NCBI RefSeq assembly: GCF_001190925.1
Contig: NZ_CP011072.1
Span: forward strand, 2,480,001 to 2,544,000
DNA: 64,000 bases
DNA from: Azoarcus sp. CIB
GTDB lineage: Bacteria; Pseudomonadota; Gammaproteobacteria; Burkholderiales; Rhodocyclaceae
Direction: 5' to 3'
In this document: positions 42,196 to 50,273 of the stretch, in pieces
How the letters are laid out: every line of letters begins with the position of its first letter
How positions within the stretch are numbered: position 1 is the first letter of the stretch
Position numbers and translations under genes: made by a program
The notes under the pieces: model-generated
Told to the model about the DNA's origin: nothing
Database searches by the model: none
The model's input: the letters and a program-made list of their open reading frames with translations, nothing else

Positions 42196-43635
42196 ATGAG
42201 GAAGACTCTGATTTCAGCCGCGATCGGGCTGGCCTTTAGTGTCGCCGGACAGGTGTGGGCCAATCCCGTGAATACCGTAAGCGATGTCACGGACACCAAT
42301 ACGCAAACCGCCACAGCAACCGCGACACAGGCGGGCGACACCAGCCCGCAGGCGAATGAGTTCTCGACGGCGACGCAGGACAACTCGACGAGCAGTACCG
42401 ACAATTCGAACCAAGGCAACAACAGCTCCACCAACAGTGCCGACAGTTCAAACCAGGGTAACGATAATTCGACGAGCAGTACCGACAATTCGAACCAGGG
42501 CAACAACAGTTCCACGAACAGCGCCGACAGTTCGAATCAGGGCAACAACAACTCCACGAACAGCGCCGACAGCTCGAACCAGGGCAATAACAGCTCCACC
42601 AACAGTGCCGACAGCTCGAATCAAGGCAACGACAATTCGACACACACCAACACCAGCAGCGCCGATGGCGACAACCGCGACAACGACGGCACGGCGGCGG
42701 CTGAGGGCCTCGGCAGCACGGCGGCCAACAATGGTTCGAGCTCGACGGCCAATTTCAATAACGCGTTCAACACGACGCACGTAATGGCCCTGTCGACACT
42801 GACCGGTACTGTCAGCGGTGTGTCGGTGAGCGGTCTTGGCAACGTCGCGATGAACCATGGCAATGCGAACGGCGGAGCCGGTGCGGCCGGAGGGGCTGGC
42901 AGCGGCGGCGACGCGACGGGCGGCGCGGCTGCGGGTACGGGTGGTGCCGGTGGTGCGGCATCCGGCGCGCGGGGTGGCGCAGGCAGCAATGGCGGCGACG
43001 GTTCAGTGGGCACTGCGTCGACCGGCGAGGCAAACGGCGCAACCGGCGCAACCGGCGGCAATGCGGGTCCGGCGCGAGCCAATGGTGGTGACGGCAGCGG
43101 ATCGGTTGGCGATACGACGGCCAGCAACGGTTCGTCCGGCGGGACGGCTACGGTTACGCCGTCCGTTGATCCGGGTACCGCGACGGCAACCGGTGGGGCC
43201 GGTACCGCGGGCGACTCGACGGCGGGCGCCAGCAGCAGCACGGCAACGGGCGGGAATGGCGGCACGGCCAGCAATACCGCCGGAGCCGGCGGGAACGGCG
43301 GTACGGCGACCAGCGGCAATGCCTCGACCGGTAGCGCGACAGGCGGCAATGGCGGCAGTGGCGGCAACGGCGGCACCAACACCGCAGGTACCGGCGGCGA
43401 CGGCGGCACGAACACCGGCGGAATGGCGACGGGCGGCACCGGCACGGGTGGCGAGGGCGGCATGGGCGGAGCCGGCGGCACCGCGACGGTCGATGCGGGG
43501 ACCTTCAACATGTTCAATACCATCAACAGCAGTTTCACCAACGGCGCCGGCATCATCGTCAATGCCCAGAACAGCGGCATCGGTGCACTCGTGCAGCAAA
43601 GCGTGAATGTGCAGGCAAACCTGACAGTCAGGTAA
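42196..43635 (+). CDS. Secreted Asn/Ser-repeat and Gly-rich protein, candidate fibre subunit
   Basis: This 479-residue protein has a signal peptide (LISAAIGLAFSVAGQVWA). Six 14-residue repeats of the type SNQGNNSSTNSADS follow (about residues 71-154), then a segment LTGTVSGVSVSGLGNVAMNHGNAN resembling Fap amyloid repeats, then about 220 residues dominated by GGNGG, GGAG and GTGG, and a C-terminus with NAQNSGIGALVQQSVNVQAN. Few aromatic and no Cys residues are present. It is probably a surface fibre or matrix subunit of the Fap type. Ribosome-binding site AAGGGGAA precedes the ATG. A hairpin after its stop could make it the most abundant product. Confidence 0.75.
   Translation: MRKTLISAAIGLAFSVAGQVWANPVNTVSDVTDTNTQTATATATQAGDTSPQANEFSTATQDNSTSSTDNSNQGNNSSTNSADSSNQGNDNSTSSTDNSNQGNNSSTNSADSSNQGNNNSTNSADSSNQGNNSSTNSADSSNQGNDNSTHTNTSSADGDNRDNDGTAAAEGLGSTAANNGSSSTANFNNAFNTTHVMALSTLTGTVSGVSVSGLGNVAMNHGNANGGAGAAGGAGSGGDATGGAAAGTGGAGGAASGARGGAGSNGGDGSVGTASTGEANGATGATGGNAGPARANGGDGSGSVGDTTASNGSSGGTATVTPSVDPGTATATGGAGTAGDSTAGASSSTATGGNGGTASNTAGAGGNGGTATSGNASTGSATGGNGGSGGNGGTNTAGTGGDGGTNTGGMATGGTGTGGEGGMGGAGGTATVDAGTFNMFNTINSSFTNGAGIIVNAQNSGIGALVQQSVNVQANLTVR
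42406..42657 (+). repeat. Six 42-bp in-frame repeats
   Basis: Six consecutive 42-bp units encode S-N-Q-G-N-(N/D)-(S/N)-S-T-(N/S)-S-(A/T)-D-(S/N) variants. The regular Gln/Asn/Ser content recalls amyloid repeat proteins such as curlin and FapC. Confidence 0.9.
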
Positions 43636-43650
43636 TTCGCACGTGCAGAG

Positions 43651-43675
43651 CCGGGGGAACCGAACCTTCCCCCGG
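43651..43675 (+). promoter_or_regulatory. Intercistronic hairpin (partial terminator)
   Basis: A perfect 9-bp stem (CCGGGGGAA / TTCCCCCGG) with a 7-nt loop and TTT after it lies 15 bases after the Gly-rich gene's stop. It could let most transcripts end here, so that the fibre candidate is made in excess over the downstream proteins. Confidence 0.65.
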
Positions 43676-43702
43676 TTTCATTGGCAGTCGAGGAGTCAAG
43701 CC

Positions 43703-44089
43703 ATGAAACAGGTACTGCACTTGCTCGCCCTGGGCATCGCGCTGGCCCTCATGTACGGCACGATCGTGCCTGCGCGGGCCGATGACTTGGTGATGCTGGG
43801 TGATGCGGAGGAGCTCGCGGTGCAGGGGCCGACATCAAGGCTGCTGGCTGCGCCGGTACTTGATGAGGCGGAGCTTTCCGGTCTACGGGGCGGCGCCGAT
43901 ACGCATAGCAGCGAAATACGCGCGATCGGCGCGGTGAGTGAAATTTCGGTTTCGGATGCTGCAACCGGGCACAACCTCATTACCGGCGGTGCGCTTGCCG
44001 GTGCGAGCGGGGTGCCGATGTTCATCCAGAACAGCGGAAACGGGGTCCTGATCCAGAACGCGGTGATCCTGAACGTCGAAGTGAATTGA
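43703..44089 (+). CDS. Small exported protein with double-glycine processing motif (1)
   Basis: This 128-residue protein has a signal peptide (LHLLALGIALALMYGTIVPARA, cleavage near residue 26). At residues 53-64 it carries LDEAELSGLRGG, matching the bacteriocin double-glycine leader pattern (L-12, E-8, L-7, L-4, G-2, G-1). The C-terminus has FIQNSGNGVLIQNAVILNVEVN in pieces. The next gene encodes a C39 peptidase, the family that cleaves such motifs. I infer Sec export and then periplasmic removal of residues 27-64, leaving a C-terminal assembly module. GAGGAG precedes the ATG. Confidence 0.75.
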   Translation: MKQVLHLLALGIALALMYGTIVPARADDLVMLGDAEELAVQGPTSRLLAAPVLDEAELSGLRGGADTHSSEIRAIGAVSEISVSDAATGHNLITGGALAGASGVPMFIQNSGNGVLIQNAVILNVEVN

Positions 44090-44099
44090 CGAGGCGGCG

Positions 44100-44789
44100 A
44101 TGAACGTCCGCGCGTGGTTCTCCGTCCTCATGTTGCCCTGCTGCCTGCTCGAGCCCGCCCTCGCAGATTCGTCAAGGATACTGGGCCCCGCGGGGAACAG
44201 TTACGCGGTACCGGTGACGAGCCTCAAGGGCGCGCGCTTTGTCTCGACGCTTCGCCAGCAATATGATTTCAGTTGCGGTTCGGCCGCGGTCGCGACCTTG
44301 CTGACGCATCATTACGACCTGAAAGTCGACGAAGTCGAGGTCTTCAAATACATGTTCGAACGCGGAGACCAGGCGAAGATTCAGCGCGAGGGCTTTTCCA
44401 TGCTCGACATGAAGCTCTTTCTCGACGGCAAGGGCTTCCGCGCCGAAGGTGTGCGCGTATCGCTCGACCAACTGGCCGAGGCCGGTGTGCCGGCGATCGC
44501 GCTGGTCAAGGAGAACGGATATTCGCATTTTGTCGTCGTGAAGGGCGTGCGGCCGAACGGGGTGGTTATCGGCGACCCTGCCTTGGGCACGCGTGTGCTT
44601 CGCCGCCACGACTTCGAGAAGTTCTGGACAAACGGCATCCTGCTCGTGATCAACAACAGGGTCGATCTCGCGCACTTCAATCGCGAGCGGGACTGGCAGG
44701 TACGACCGGCAGCGCCACTCGGCAGCGGGGTTCGGGGGGCGAACAGCATGGACGTTCAGATGCTCCGTCCCGGTCCGATGGACCATTGA
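44100..44789 (+). CDS. Periplasmic C39-family cysteine peptidase (FapD-like)
   Basis: This 229-residue protein has a signal peptide (VLMLPCCLLEPALA) and a C39 peptidase domain with the catalytic Cys59 in QQYDFSCGSAA (oxyanion Gln53/54), His143 in YSHFVVVKG and Asp159 in VIGDPALG. It lacks the ABC transporter part of bacteriocin exporters, like FapD of functional-amyloid systems. Two neighbouring exported proteins carry double-glycine motifs and are its likely substrates. GAGGCGG precedes the ATG. The stop of the upstream gene is 10 bases away. Confidence 0.88.
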   Translation: MNVRAWFSVLMLPCCLLEPALADSSRILGPAGNSYAVPVTSLKGARFVSTLRQQYDFSCGSAAVATLLTHHYDLKVDEVEVFKYMFERGDQAKIQREGFSMLDMKLFLDGKGFRAEGVRVSLDQLAEAGVPAIALVKENGYSHFVVVKGVRPNGVVIGDPALGTRVLRRHDFEKFWTNGILLVINNRVDLAHFNRERDWQVRPAAPLGSGVRGANSMDVQMLRPGPMDH

Positions 44790-44799
44790 GAGAACGACC

Positions 44800-45522
44800 A
44801 TGATCGCGTTGCGGCCGGGACGAGTTGCCAGACTGATCGCCTGCGCCGCAGTGGCGGCAGGAGTTCCTCGGCTCGCCATGCCGGTTCAGCAGGACGCACT
44901 CCAATCCGGGCGCTTCGAACAAGTGGCCGAACAGGTTCCGCAGCCTGCAGCGGCGTTGCAACACCCGGGATTGATCCCGGCACCGCAGGGTGCGGATCGG
45001 ATCGAGCGCGCATCACCCGGCGCGCGAGCCCCCGATCAGGCCGCATCCGGTGGCCTAGCCGGGATCAATTCCCCGGGTGCAGGAGATTCGCTCCTGTTTC
45101 CCAGCGTGACCGTGCTCGATGACGAGGTGATGGATGGCCTGAGGGGGGGATTCGAGACACCCGGCGGCCTGATGCTGTCCTTCGGCATCGAGCGTCTCGT
45201 TTATATCAACGGCGAGTTGCTGAGCACGACCAGCCTGAACGTTGCGGATCTCGGCACGCTGGTCGGCGGAAGCGCGGAAGCCGCGAAGGCGCTGACGGTG
45301 GGCAGCACTGTCGGCCTGATCCAGAACGGGCCGAACAACACCTTCGATGCGAGCATGATCTCGTCCGGTGCCTTCGCGACGGTGATCCAGAACACCCTGA
45401 ACGACCAGACGATACTGTCCGTCACGACCATCAACGCCACGGTGAACAGCATGGACATGCTGCAGGCCAACCGTATCGGCGACTCGCTCAGAAGCACGGT
45501 TAACAGCGCGCTTTTCAGATAG
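44800..45522 (+). CDS. Exported protein with double-glycine processing motif (2)
   Basis: This 240-residue protein has a likely signal peptide (RLIACAAVAAGVPRLA), a Pro/Ala/Gly-rich segment to residue 100, and LDDEVMDGLRGG at residues 106-117, closely matching the motif of the protein at 43703 (VLD-xx-GLRGG). The C-terminal half contains LIQNGPNNTFDAS and VIQNTLNDQTILSVTTINATVN in pieces, related to the tails of the other two secreted proteins. I infer processing by the C39 peptidase just upstream (10-bp gap). The exact role (minor subunit, nucleator or cap) is unknown. Confidence 0.72.
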   Translation: MIALRPGRVARLIACAAVAAGVPRLAMPVQQDALQSGRFEQVAEQVPQPAAALQHPGLIPAPQGADRIERASPGARAPDQAASGGLAGINSPGAGDSLLFPSVTVLDDEVMDGLRGGFETPGGLMLSFGIERLVYINGELLSTTSLNVADLGTLVGGSAEAAKALTVGSTVGLIQNGPNNTFDASMISSGAFATVIQNTLNDQTILSVTTINATVNSMDMLQANRIGDSLRSTVNSALFR

Positions 45523-45539
45523 GCCTGCTCCGGACATTC

Positions 45540-45567
45540 CGGCAGCCCGCCCGAGGGCAAGCTGCCG
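45540..45567. terminator. Bidirectional terminator-like hairpin
   Basis: CGGCAGC pairs with GCTGCCG and an inner GCCC pairs with GGGC, giving one long hairpin between two convergent genes (stops at 45522 and 45579). No strong T-run follows. Confidence 0.55.
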
Positions 45568-45578
45568 AAGGCCTTGCC

Positions 45579-46904
45579 TCAGAGCTGGAGCGGCATGCGC
45601 AGGGTCAACTGGAGGTCGGGCGCGTCCTCGGTGAGCCCTGCGCCGATCGTCAGATTTAGCGTATTGCCCGAATTGAGCCGGTAGGAGTAGCCGAGCAGCA
45701 AGGTTCCCAATTGCGCGCGGATCGAAGTCGTCGGCCGCCGCCCGCCTACCCTGACCTTGCCTACGGACAGGTGATCGTAGCCGATGCTGAACGACGATCG
45801 GTCGTTCAGCGCGAGGCCCATGCCGAAGTTGAAGCCAACCGCCCCGCCCGGCTCCACTTTCCCCAGATCGAGATCCCCGTCGTTGGTCTTCTGCTTGACG
45901 TTGTCGCGCGCAAAGCTGTGCTGATAGCTCACGCCGCCAAAAAACACCACCGGGTCGGACGGCAGGAGCACGGTGAGTCCTGGCTGGACCGTATAGAAGC
46001 CGGACCCGGTCGGCATCTCGGTCTGCAGGCCGGTGCCGGTGGTGCCGCGCAGCGTGCGGTCGACCTTGACCTCGAAGGGGTCCTTGCCGGTGCGCGTCTT
46101 GAACCGCAGCGAGGCGATGTAGTACGGATCCTCCGCGCCCCCATCGTTGAGCTGATAGCGGCCGGTGAATTCGATGTCTCCAAGGCCGTGGCCATCAACG
46201 TCGAACGAGGTATCGGCGGCGGCGCCGGCGCCGACCGGCCGGCTGACGCTGGTATCGGTTCGGTATACATAGGGAATCTTGGCTTCGAGCTCGAAGCGGT
46301 TGGTGATGCCGCGGCGCACGGTCAGTGCGCCGATGAAGGTGTCGCTCTTCACCTCGCGCACGTCGATCAGGCCGATCACGATCGCCGGGATAATCGTGTA
46401 TCCGACCAGCGCGACGCGATTGCTGGATGAGTGGGCGTACTGCAGCGAAGGTTCGACCAACCACTTGCCCGGCGGCGTCAGGACACCGGGTTGCTCGAAG
46501 ATCGGTGCGACTGCGGGCGGCCTGTTTTCCTTGGGGCGTTCGGGCGCCTGCCCGACCGGTTTCGGCGCCTGCGCCAACTGCTGTGGGGGACGCGGTGCGG
46601 AAACCGGATCGGGCGGCGTCGCTGATGGCGCGGCTACCGCGCCCGCCGATACCGTTCCGCGCCCCCTGACCTCGCCGATATCGCGGGTGCGCTGCATGCC
46701 GTCGATCAGCATCTGCTGCTGCGCAAGATCACGTTTGAGCGCTTCGATCTGACGGGTCTGCTCATCGATTCTCTCCTTGAGGGCGGCCATCGATGCCTTG
46801 AAGCTACCCTCATCGGCATGGGCGGCGGAACCGCAGGTGGCGATCACAAGGCCGGCAAGACTGCATCCCAGCATCCGTCCTTGGCGATGTGCCAGTGCTT
46901 TCAT
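45579..46904 (-). CDS. Outer-membrane beta-barrel with N-terminal coiled coil (FapF-like)
   Basis: This 441-residue protein has a signal peptide (LGCSLAGLVIATCGSAAHA), a coiled coil (about 36-73, MAALKERIDEQTRQIEALKRDL), a Pro-rich linker (about 85-130) and a C-terminal region of alternating beta strands ending LQLTLRMPLQL. Size and layout match FapF, the trimeric amyloid secretion channel with a coiled-coil plug. GGGGGA precedes the ATG at 46904. It lies 53 bases downstream of the sigma-54 activator in the same orientation and faces the secreted-protein operon. The substrate assignment rests on position. Confidence 0.8.
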   Translation of the reverse strand: MKALAHRQGRMLGCSLAGLVIATCGSAAHADEGSFKASMAALKERIDEQTRQIEALKRDLAQQQMLIDGMQRTRDIGEVRGRGTVSAGAVAAPSATPPDPVSAPRPPQQLAQAPKPVGQAPERPKENRPPAVAPIFEQPGVLTPPGKWLVEPSLQYAHSSSNRVALVGYTIIPAIVIGLIDVREVKSDTFIGALTVRRGITNRFELEAKIPYVYRTDTSVSRPVGAGAAADTSFDVDGHGLGDIEFTGRYQLNDGGAEDPYYIASLRFKTRTGKDPFEVKVDRTLRGTTGTGLQTEMPTGSGFYTVQPGLTVLLPSDPVVFFGGVSYQHSFARDNVKQKTNDGDLDLGKVEPGGAVGFNFGMGLALNDRSSFSIGYDHLSVGKVRVGGRRPTTSIRAQLGTLLLGYSYRLNSGNTLNLTIGAGLTEDAPDLQLTLRMPLQL

Positions 46905-46957
46905 GATTCCCCCACATTTCTCGTACTCGACCAAGGCCAGGCTCCGGCCCGCTACGG

Positions 46958-48289
46958 CTACAGGACAATCTTCAGGCGATCGATCATGCGGTACAGCGTG
47001 ACGCGCGAAACGCCCAGATGGCGTGCCACTGCCGACACATTGTTCTGGTACCTGCTCAAGCTGCTCTCGATGACTTCCCTTTCCACCGTCGAGCGGACTT
47101 CATCCAGTGTCTGACTGGTTGCATCGAGGTCCGACGTGGGAAGACCCAGATCCGCAACACTGATCAGCTTGCTTTCCGACATGACCATCGCGTGCTGCAC
47201 GCGGTTGATCAGTTCGCGAACGTTCCCCGGCCACGGGTAGCCGCACATCGCGTGGAACGCTTCCGAACTGAAGCCCTTTACCTGGGGACTTTTCTGATGC
47301 TGGTTGGCCTTGAAGATGGCGGTTGCCAGCAGCGCAATATCCTGTTCGCGCTCGCGCAGCGGTGGCACGCTGAGATGCAGCACGTTGAGCCGGTAGAAGA
47401 GATCCTCGCGGAACTGTCCTTCGGCGACTGCGCGGCTCAGATCCCTGTGGGTCGCCGCGATCACCCGCACGTTCACCCGCACCCGCTCGGTCGAGCCGAC
47501 CCGCACGATGGTCTTTTCCTGCACAAAGCGCAGCAGGTTCGCCTGCAGATCAAGCGGCAGGTCGCCGATTTCATCAAGGAACAGCACCCCCTCGTTGGCC
47601 GCCTCGACGTTGCCGATCTTGCGCTGGTGGGCGCCGGTGAAGGCACCGCGCTCATGCCCGAAAAGCTCGGATTGAATGAGATTGGGCGCGATCGCGCCAC
47701 AATTCATCGCGATGAACGGCCCGTTGGCGCGCTCCGAGTGATGATGGATGGCACGTGCAACCAGTTCCTTGCCAGTGCCTGACTCGCCGCCGATCAGCAC
47801 CGGCGCATCCACCGTCACGATCTTGTCGAGCTGGCGGTATAGCTGGAGCATTTTCGGGCTGCGTCCGGTCATCCCGTACCGCCCGATGTCATCATCCTGT
47901 TCAACGAAGCTCTTGCAGATCAACGCTTTGCCGTGAGCGTGGCCCAAGGTCATGATCAAACGATCGCGGTCCAGCGGCAAGGTGTGGAAATCATGAAAAC
48001 TGCGCAATGCCATTGGCGCCAGAGTCTGGTTGTGCAGCAGCTCGCGGCCCAAAATTGCGATCCATTCGATGTCGTGCCTGGCGACCAGGGACTCCAGCGC
48101 GCGGGCCGACCACGATTGCGGTGTGGTAAAGGCCACCAGGCCGACCAGCGGGTGACTTCCTGCCAAGACCCTGTTTGCGGCCTCAACGGTCGAAACGACC
48201 TCGAAATCCCAATCGGGGAGGTCCAGATCATTCAATCCGGAGCGGACCGTGCCGTTGCTGTCGAGTAATACGCCCTTCCGTTTTTCCAT
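46958..48289 (-). CDS. Sigma-54-dependent activator with VpsR-like N-terminus
   Basis: This 443-residue regulator has an N-terminal domain resembling VpsR (about 1-135), a sigma-54 interaction AAA+ domain with Walker A (GGESGTGKE near 170), the GAFTGA loop (GHERGAFTGAHQRK near 230) and Walker B (GVLFLDEIGDLP), and a C-terminal Fis-type helix-turn-helix (VSAVARHLGVSRVTLYRMIDRL). The N-terminal domain lacks a standard receiver-type phospho-site that I can confirm. GAGG precedes the ATG at 48289. A matching -24/-12 promoter lies before the gene at 42196. It probably controls the amyloid-like cluster; VpsR-type proteins often respond to c-di-GMP. Confidence 0.9.
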   Translation of the reverse strand: MEKRKGVLLDSNGTVRSGLNDLDLPDWDFEVVSTVEAANRVLAGSHPLVGLVAFTTPQSWSARALESLVARHDIEWIAILGRELLHNQTLAPMALRSFHDFHTLPLDRDRLIMTLGHAHGKALICKSFVEQDDDIGRYGMTGRSPKMLQLYRQLDKIVTVDAPVLIGGESGTGKELVARAIHHHSERANGPFIAMNCGAIAPNLIQSELFGHERGAFTGAHQRKIGNVEAANEGVLFLDEIGDLPLDLQANLLRFVQEKTIVRVGSTERVRVNVRVIAATHRDLSRAVAEGQFREDLFYRLNVLHLSVPPLREREQDIALLATAIFKANQHQKSPQVKGFSSEAFHAMCGYPWPGNVRELINRVQHAMVMSESKLISVADLGLPTSDLDATSQTLDEVRSTVEREVIESSLSRYQNNVSAVARHLGVSRVTLYRMIDRLKIVL

Positions 48290-49148
48290 CACCAACCTCG
48301 AAGTCCGGGCCGTACCTGCGCATTCCGGGCATCGGAGACCGTGGCGCACGCCCTGCCTCCTGCTCGGGTACGTCCCGCATGCCAGCTCGGGTTCCCGGAC
48401 TGCAACCACTGATTGGGTTCGCCAAGGAAATGCCTGGCCAACCCATTTGCATCAGTCCGCTTTTCGCCCGAGCATTTTTACGCACGAAGAGGACGCATGA
48501 ATGATGCCAATCGTCAGGTGTATTCGTATTGATGTGTCTCTGGATGTAACGTTATGCGCCTGGCATACGTACGCACTTTCTGACAATGCATATGTATTTT
48601 TCAAACGACATCAACATAGACTGCATTCTCGAAAACTCTTGAGTACCCTTGTCATCGGAGTCACGTTTATCGCTTTCGATGCAACTTGGTGACGGAAAAG
48701 TCAGCCATGAAGTACCGGGAGGCGTGTAGGAAATCGCCGCATGTGACGATTATTGGACGACATGAGCGCATGGAGGCGAAGGTTTGGGTCAATTGGCCCA
48801 TTCGCAGCAAAGCGTGCCACCGGCTGAACGCGGATGTTCGTGTGCATCGCGTGGAACTCCTAAATCGACCTCAAGCGCTTCCCATCGCGCGCCCGGATAA
48901 TGCTGTTCGCATTCTTTTCAGCTGGATGATCTAAGCCGCGTTGAAGACTCAACCGCACATGTCAAATTATTCGACACTCGCCTTCCGGCCACGCATCACA
49001 CTGCGAGTCGCGCAAAATCCCCAGCGGGGGTCGTGCCTGGGGCGGAAAAGGTGACGAGGTGTGTCATGGGCATTTTGCGCGAGCGCGCCGATCAGAGGCA
49101 GAATTAGCAACAAGCGTCGAGAAGCCCGGACGGACCCAAGGAGCACGC
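48290..49148. other. Gene-poor region between the activator and AI-2E permease genes
   Basis: This 859-base stretch has no convincing gene. Base composition is lower in GC from about 48500 to 48980 than in neighbouring genes. A 82-codon frame at 48686-48934 starts at TTG without a clear ribosome-binding site and matches nothing I know. The region must contain the promoters of the two divergent genes. Confidence 0.4.
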
Positions 49149-50201
49149 GTGGACGACTATCGCAAGGCCTTCGTAATTGTCGTGGCGACGCTCTTCGCCC
49201 TCGCCCTTTACTGGATGCTCGCTCCCTTCTGGGGCGCCCTTGCGTGGGGCATTTGCCTCGCCTATCTGCTGGCACCGGTGCATCGCAGACTGACCCGCAA
49301 GCTCAAGGGACGCGCTGACCTCTCTGCCGGGATCATCACCGTGCTTGTTCCCGTCATCCTTGCAGGCCCGCTGGTCAGCCTTGGCATCGCATTCGCAAAT
49401 CAGGTGACGGAGCTGATCACCCGTCTCCAGGCGGAGGAATTGCGGTTCGATATCCATCTGCTCGCGCAACTGGAGCAATACCCGATCATCGGAAGTCTGG
49501 TCGAATGGCTGCGCCAGAACATCACTGCGACCACCGAACAGCTCCAACGCTGGCTGGCGAGCGGCACCCAGATGCTGCTGAAGTCGCTGGCAGCGACGGG
49601 CGGAAATTTTGTTCTCAGTGCCCTGGGTACGGTCGTGCACTTTTTCATGATGCTGTTCCTGCTCTTCTTCCTGCTGCGCGACGGCCCGAAGCTGCTTGCC
49701 CGCGTCGTGCGCCTGGTCCCGATGGAAGCGCAGCGCAAGGGAGAGTTGCTCCATTTGATCGGCGACACGACACGCGCCGTCGTCTACGGCACCGGGCTGA
49801 CGGCTCTTGCCCAAGGGGCACTGGTGGGCATCGGCTTCGCGATGGCGGGCTTGCCTTCTGCGGTCGTGTTCGGTGTGCTGGCCGCGGTTCTTGCGCTGCT
49901 GCCGATCGGCGGTGCTGCAGTCGTCTGGGTGCCGGGGGTCCTTGTCCTGGCCGCCAACGCCGATTGGGGCTGGGCGATCTTCATGTTGATCTGGGGGCTG
50001 GTCGTGTCGGTTTCCGACAACCTGCTGCGGCCATTGCTGATTTCGAGCCAGGCACCGGTGTCGATGCTCGCGGTTTTCGTCGGCGTCATCGGCGGCATCT
50101 CGGCCTTTGGCCTCATCGGCCTCATTATCGGCCCGGTACTGCTCACGGTCCTTGTCGCCCTCCTGCGCTTCCTCGCCGATCACTTGTCGGACCAGGCGTG
50201 A
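49149..50201 (+). CDS. AI-2E family transporter (PerM/YdiK-like)
   Basis: This 350-residue protein has seven or eight membrane segments arranged as in AI-2E/PerM permeases: AFVIVVATLFALALYWMLAPF, a periplasmic helical stretch, FFMMLFLLFFLLRDG, and the C-terminal VVFGVLAAVLALLPIGGAAVVWVP, LRPLLISSQAPVSMLAVFVGVIGG and FGLIGLIIGPV. It starts at GTG 49149, supported by AAGGAG. Substrates of this family are mostly unknown, and some are Na+/H+ antiporters. A terminator follows. Confidence 0.9.
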   Translation: MDDYRKAFVIVVATLFALALYWMLAPFWGALAWGICLAYLLAPVHRRLTRKLKGRADLSAGIITVLVPVILAGPLVSLGIAFANQVTELITRLQAEELRFDIHLLAQLEQYPIIGSLVEWLRQNITATTEQLQRWLASGTQMLLKSLAATGGNFVLSALGTVVHFFMMLFLLFFLLRDGPKLLARVVRLVPMEAQRKGELLHLIGDTTRAVVYGTGLTALAQGALVGIGFAMAGLPSAVVFGVLAAVLALLPIGGAAVVWVPGVLVLAANADWGWAIFMLIWGLVVSVSDNLLRPLLISSQAPVSMLAVFVGVIGGISAFGLIGLIIGPVLLTVLVALLRFLADHLSDQA

Positions 50202-50221
50202 GCGCCGGCGCAGAATTGAAA

Positions 50222-50242
50222 AAGCCCCGACTCGCGGGGCTT
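50222..50242. terminator. Bidirectional terminator
   Basis: A stem AAGCCCCG / CGGGGCTT with a 5-nt loop and CTTCCTT after it lies between the convergent permease and phasin genes (stops at 50201 and 50274). Confidence 0.85.
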
Positions 50243-50273
50243 CTTCCTTACCTACTTACGATTGCCTGAGGGC

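Noticed and set aside
42406-42657. Possible CRISPR-like array
   Set aside because: The 42-bp units are contiguous, lack spacers, and encode an in-frame peptide repeat.
48686-48934. 82-codon frame in the gene-poor region
   Set aside because: It starts at TTG without a convincing ribosome-binding site and resembles no known protein; too weak to annotate.
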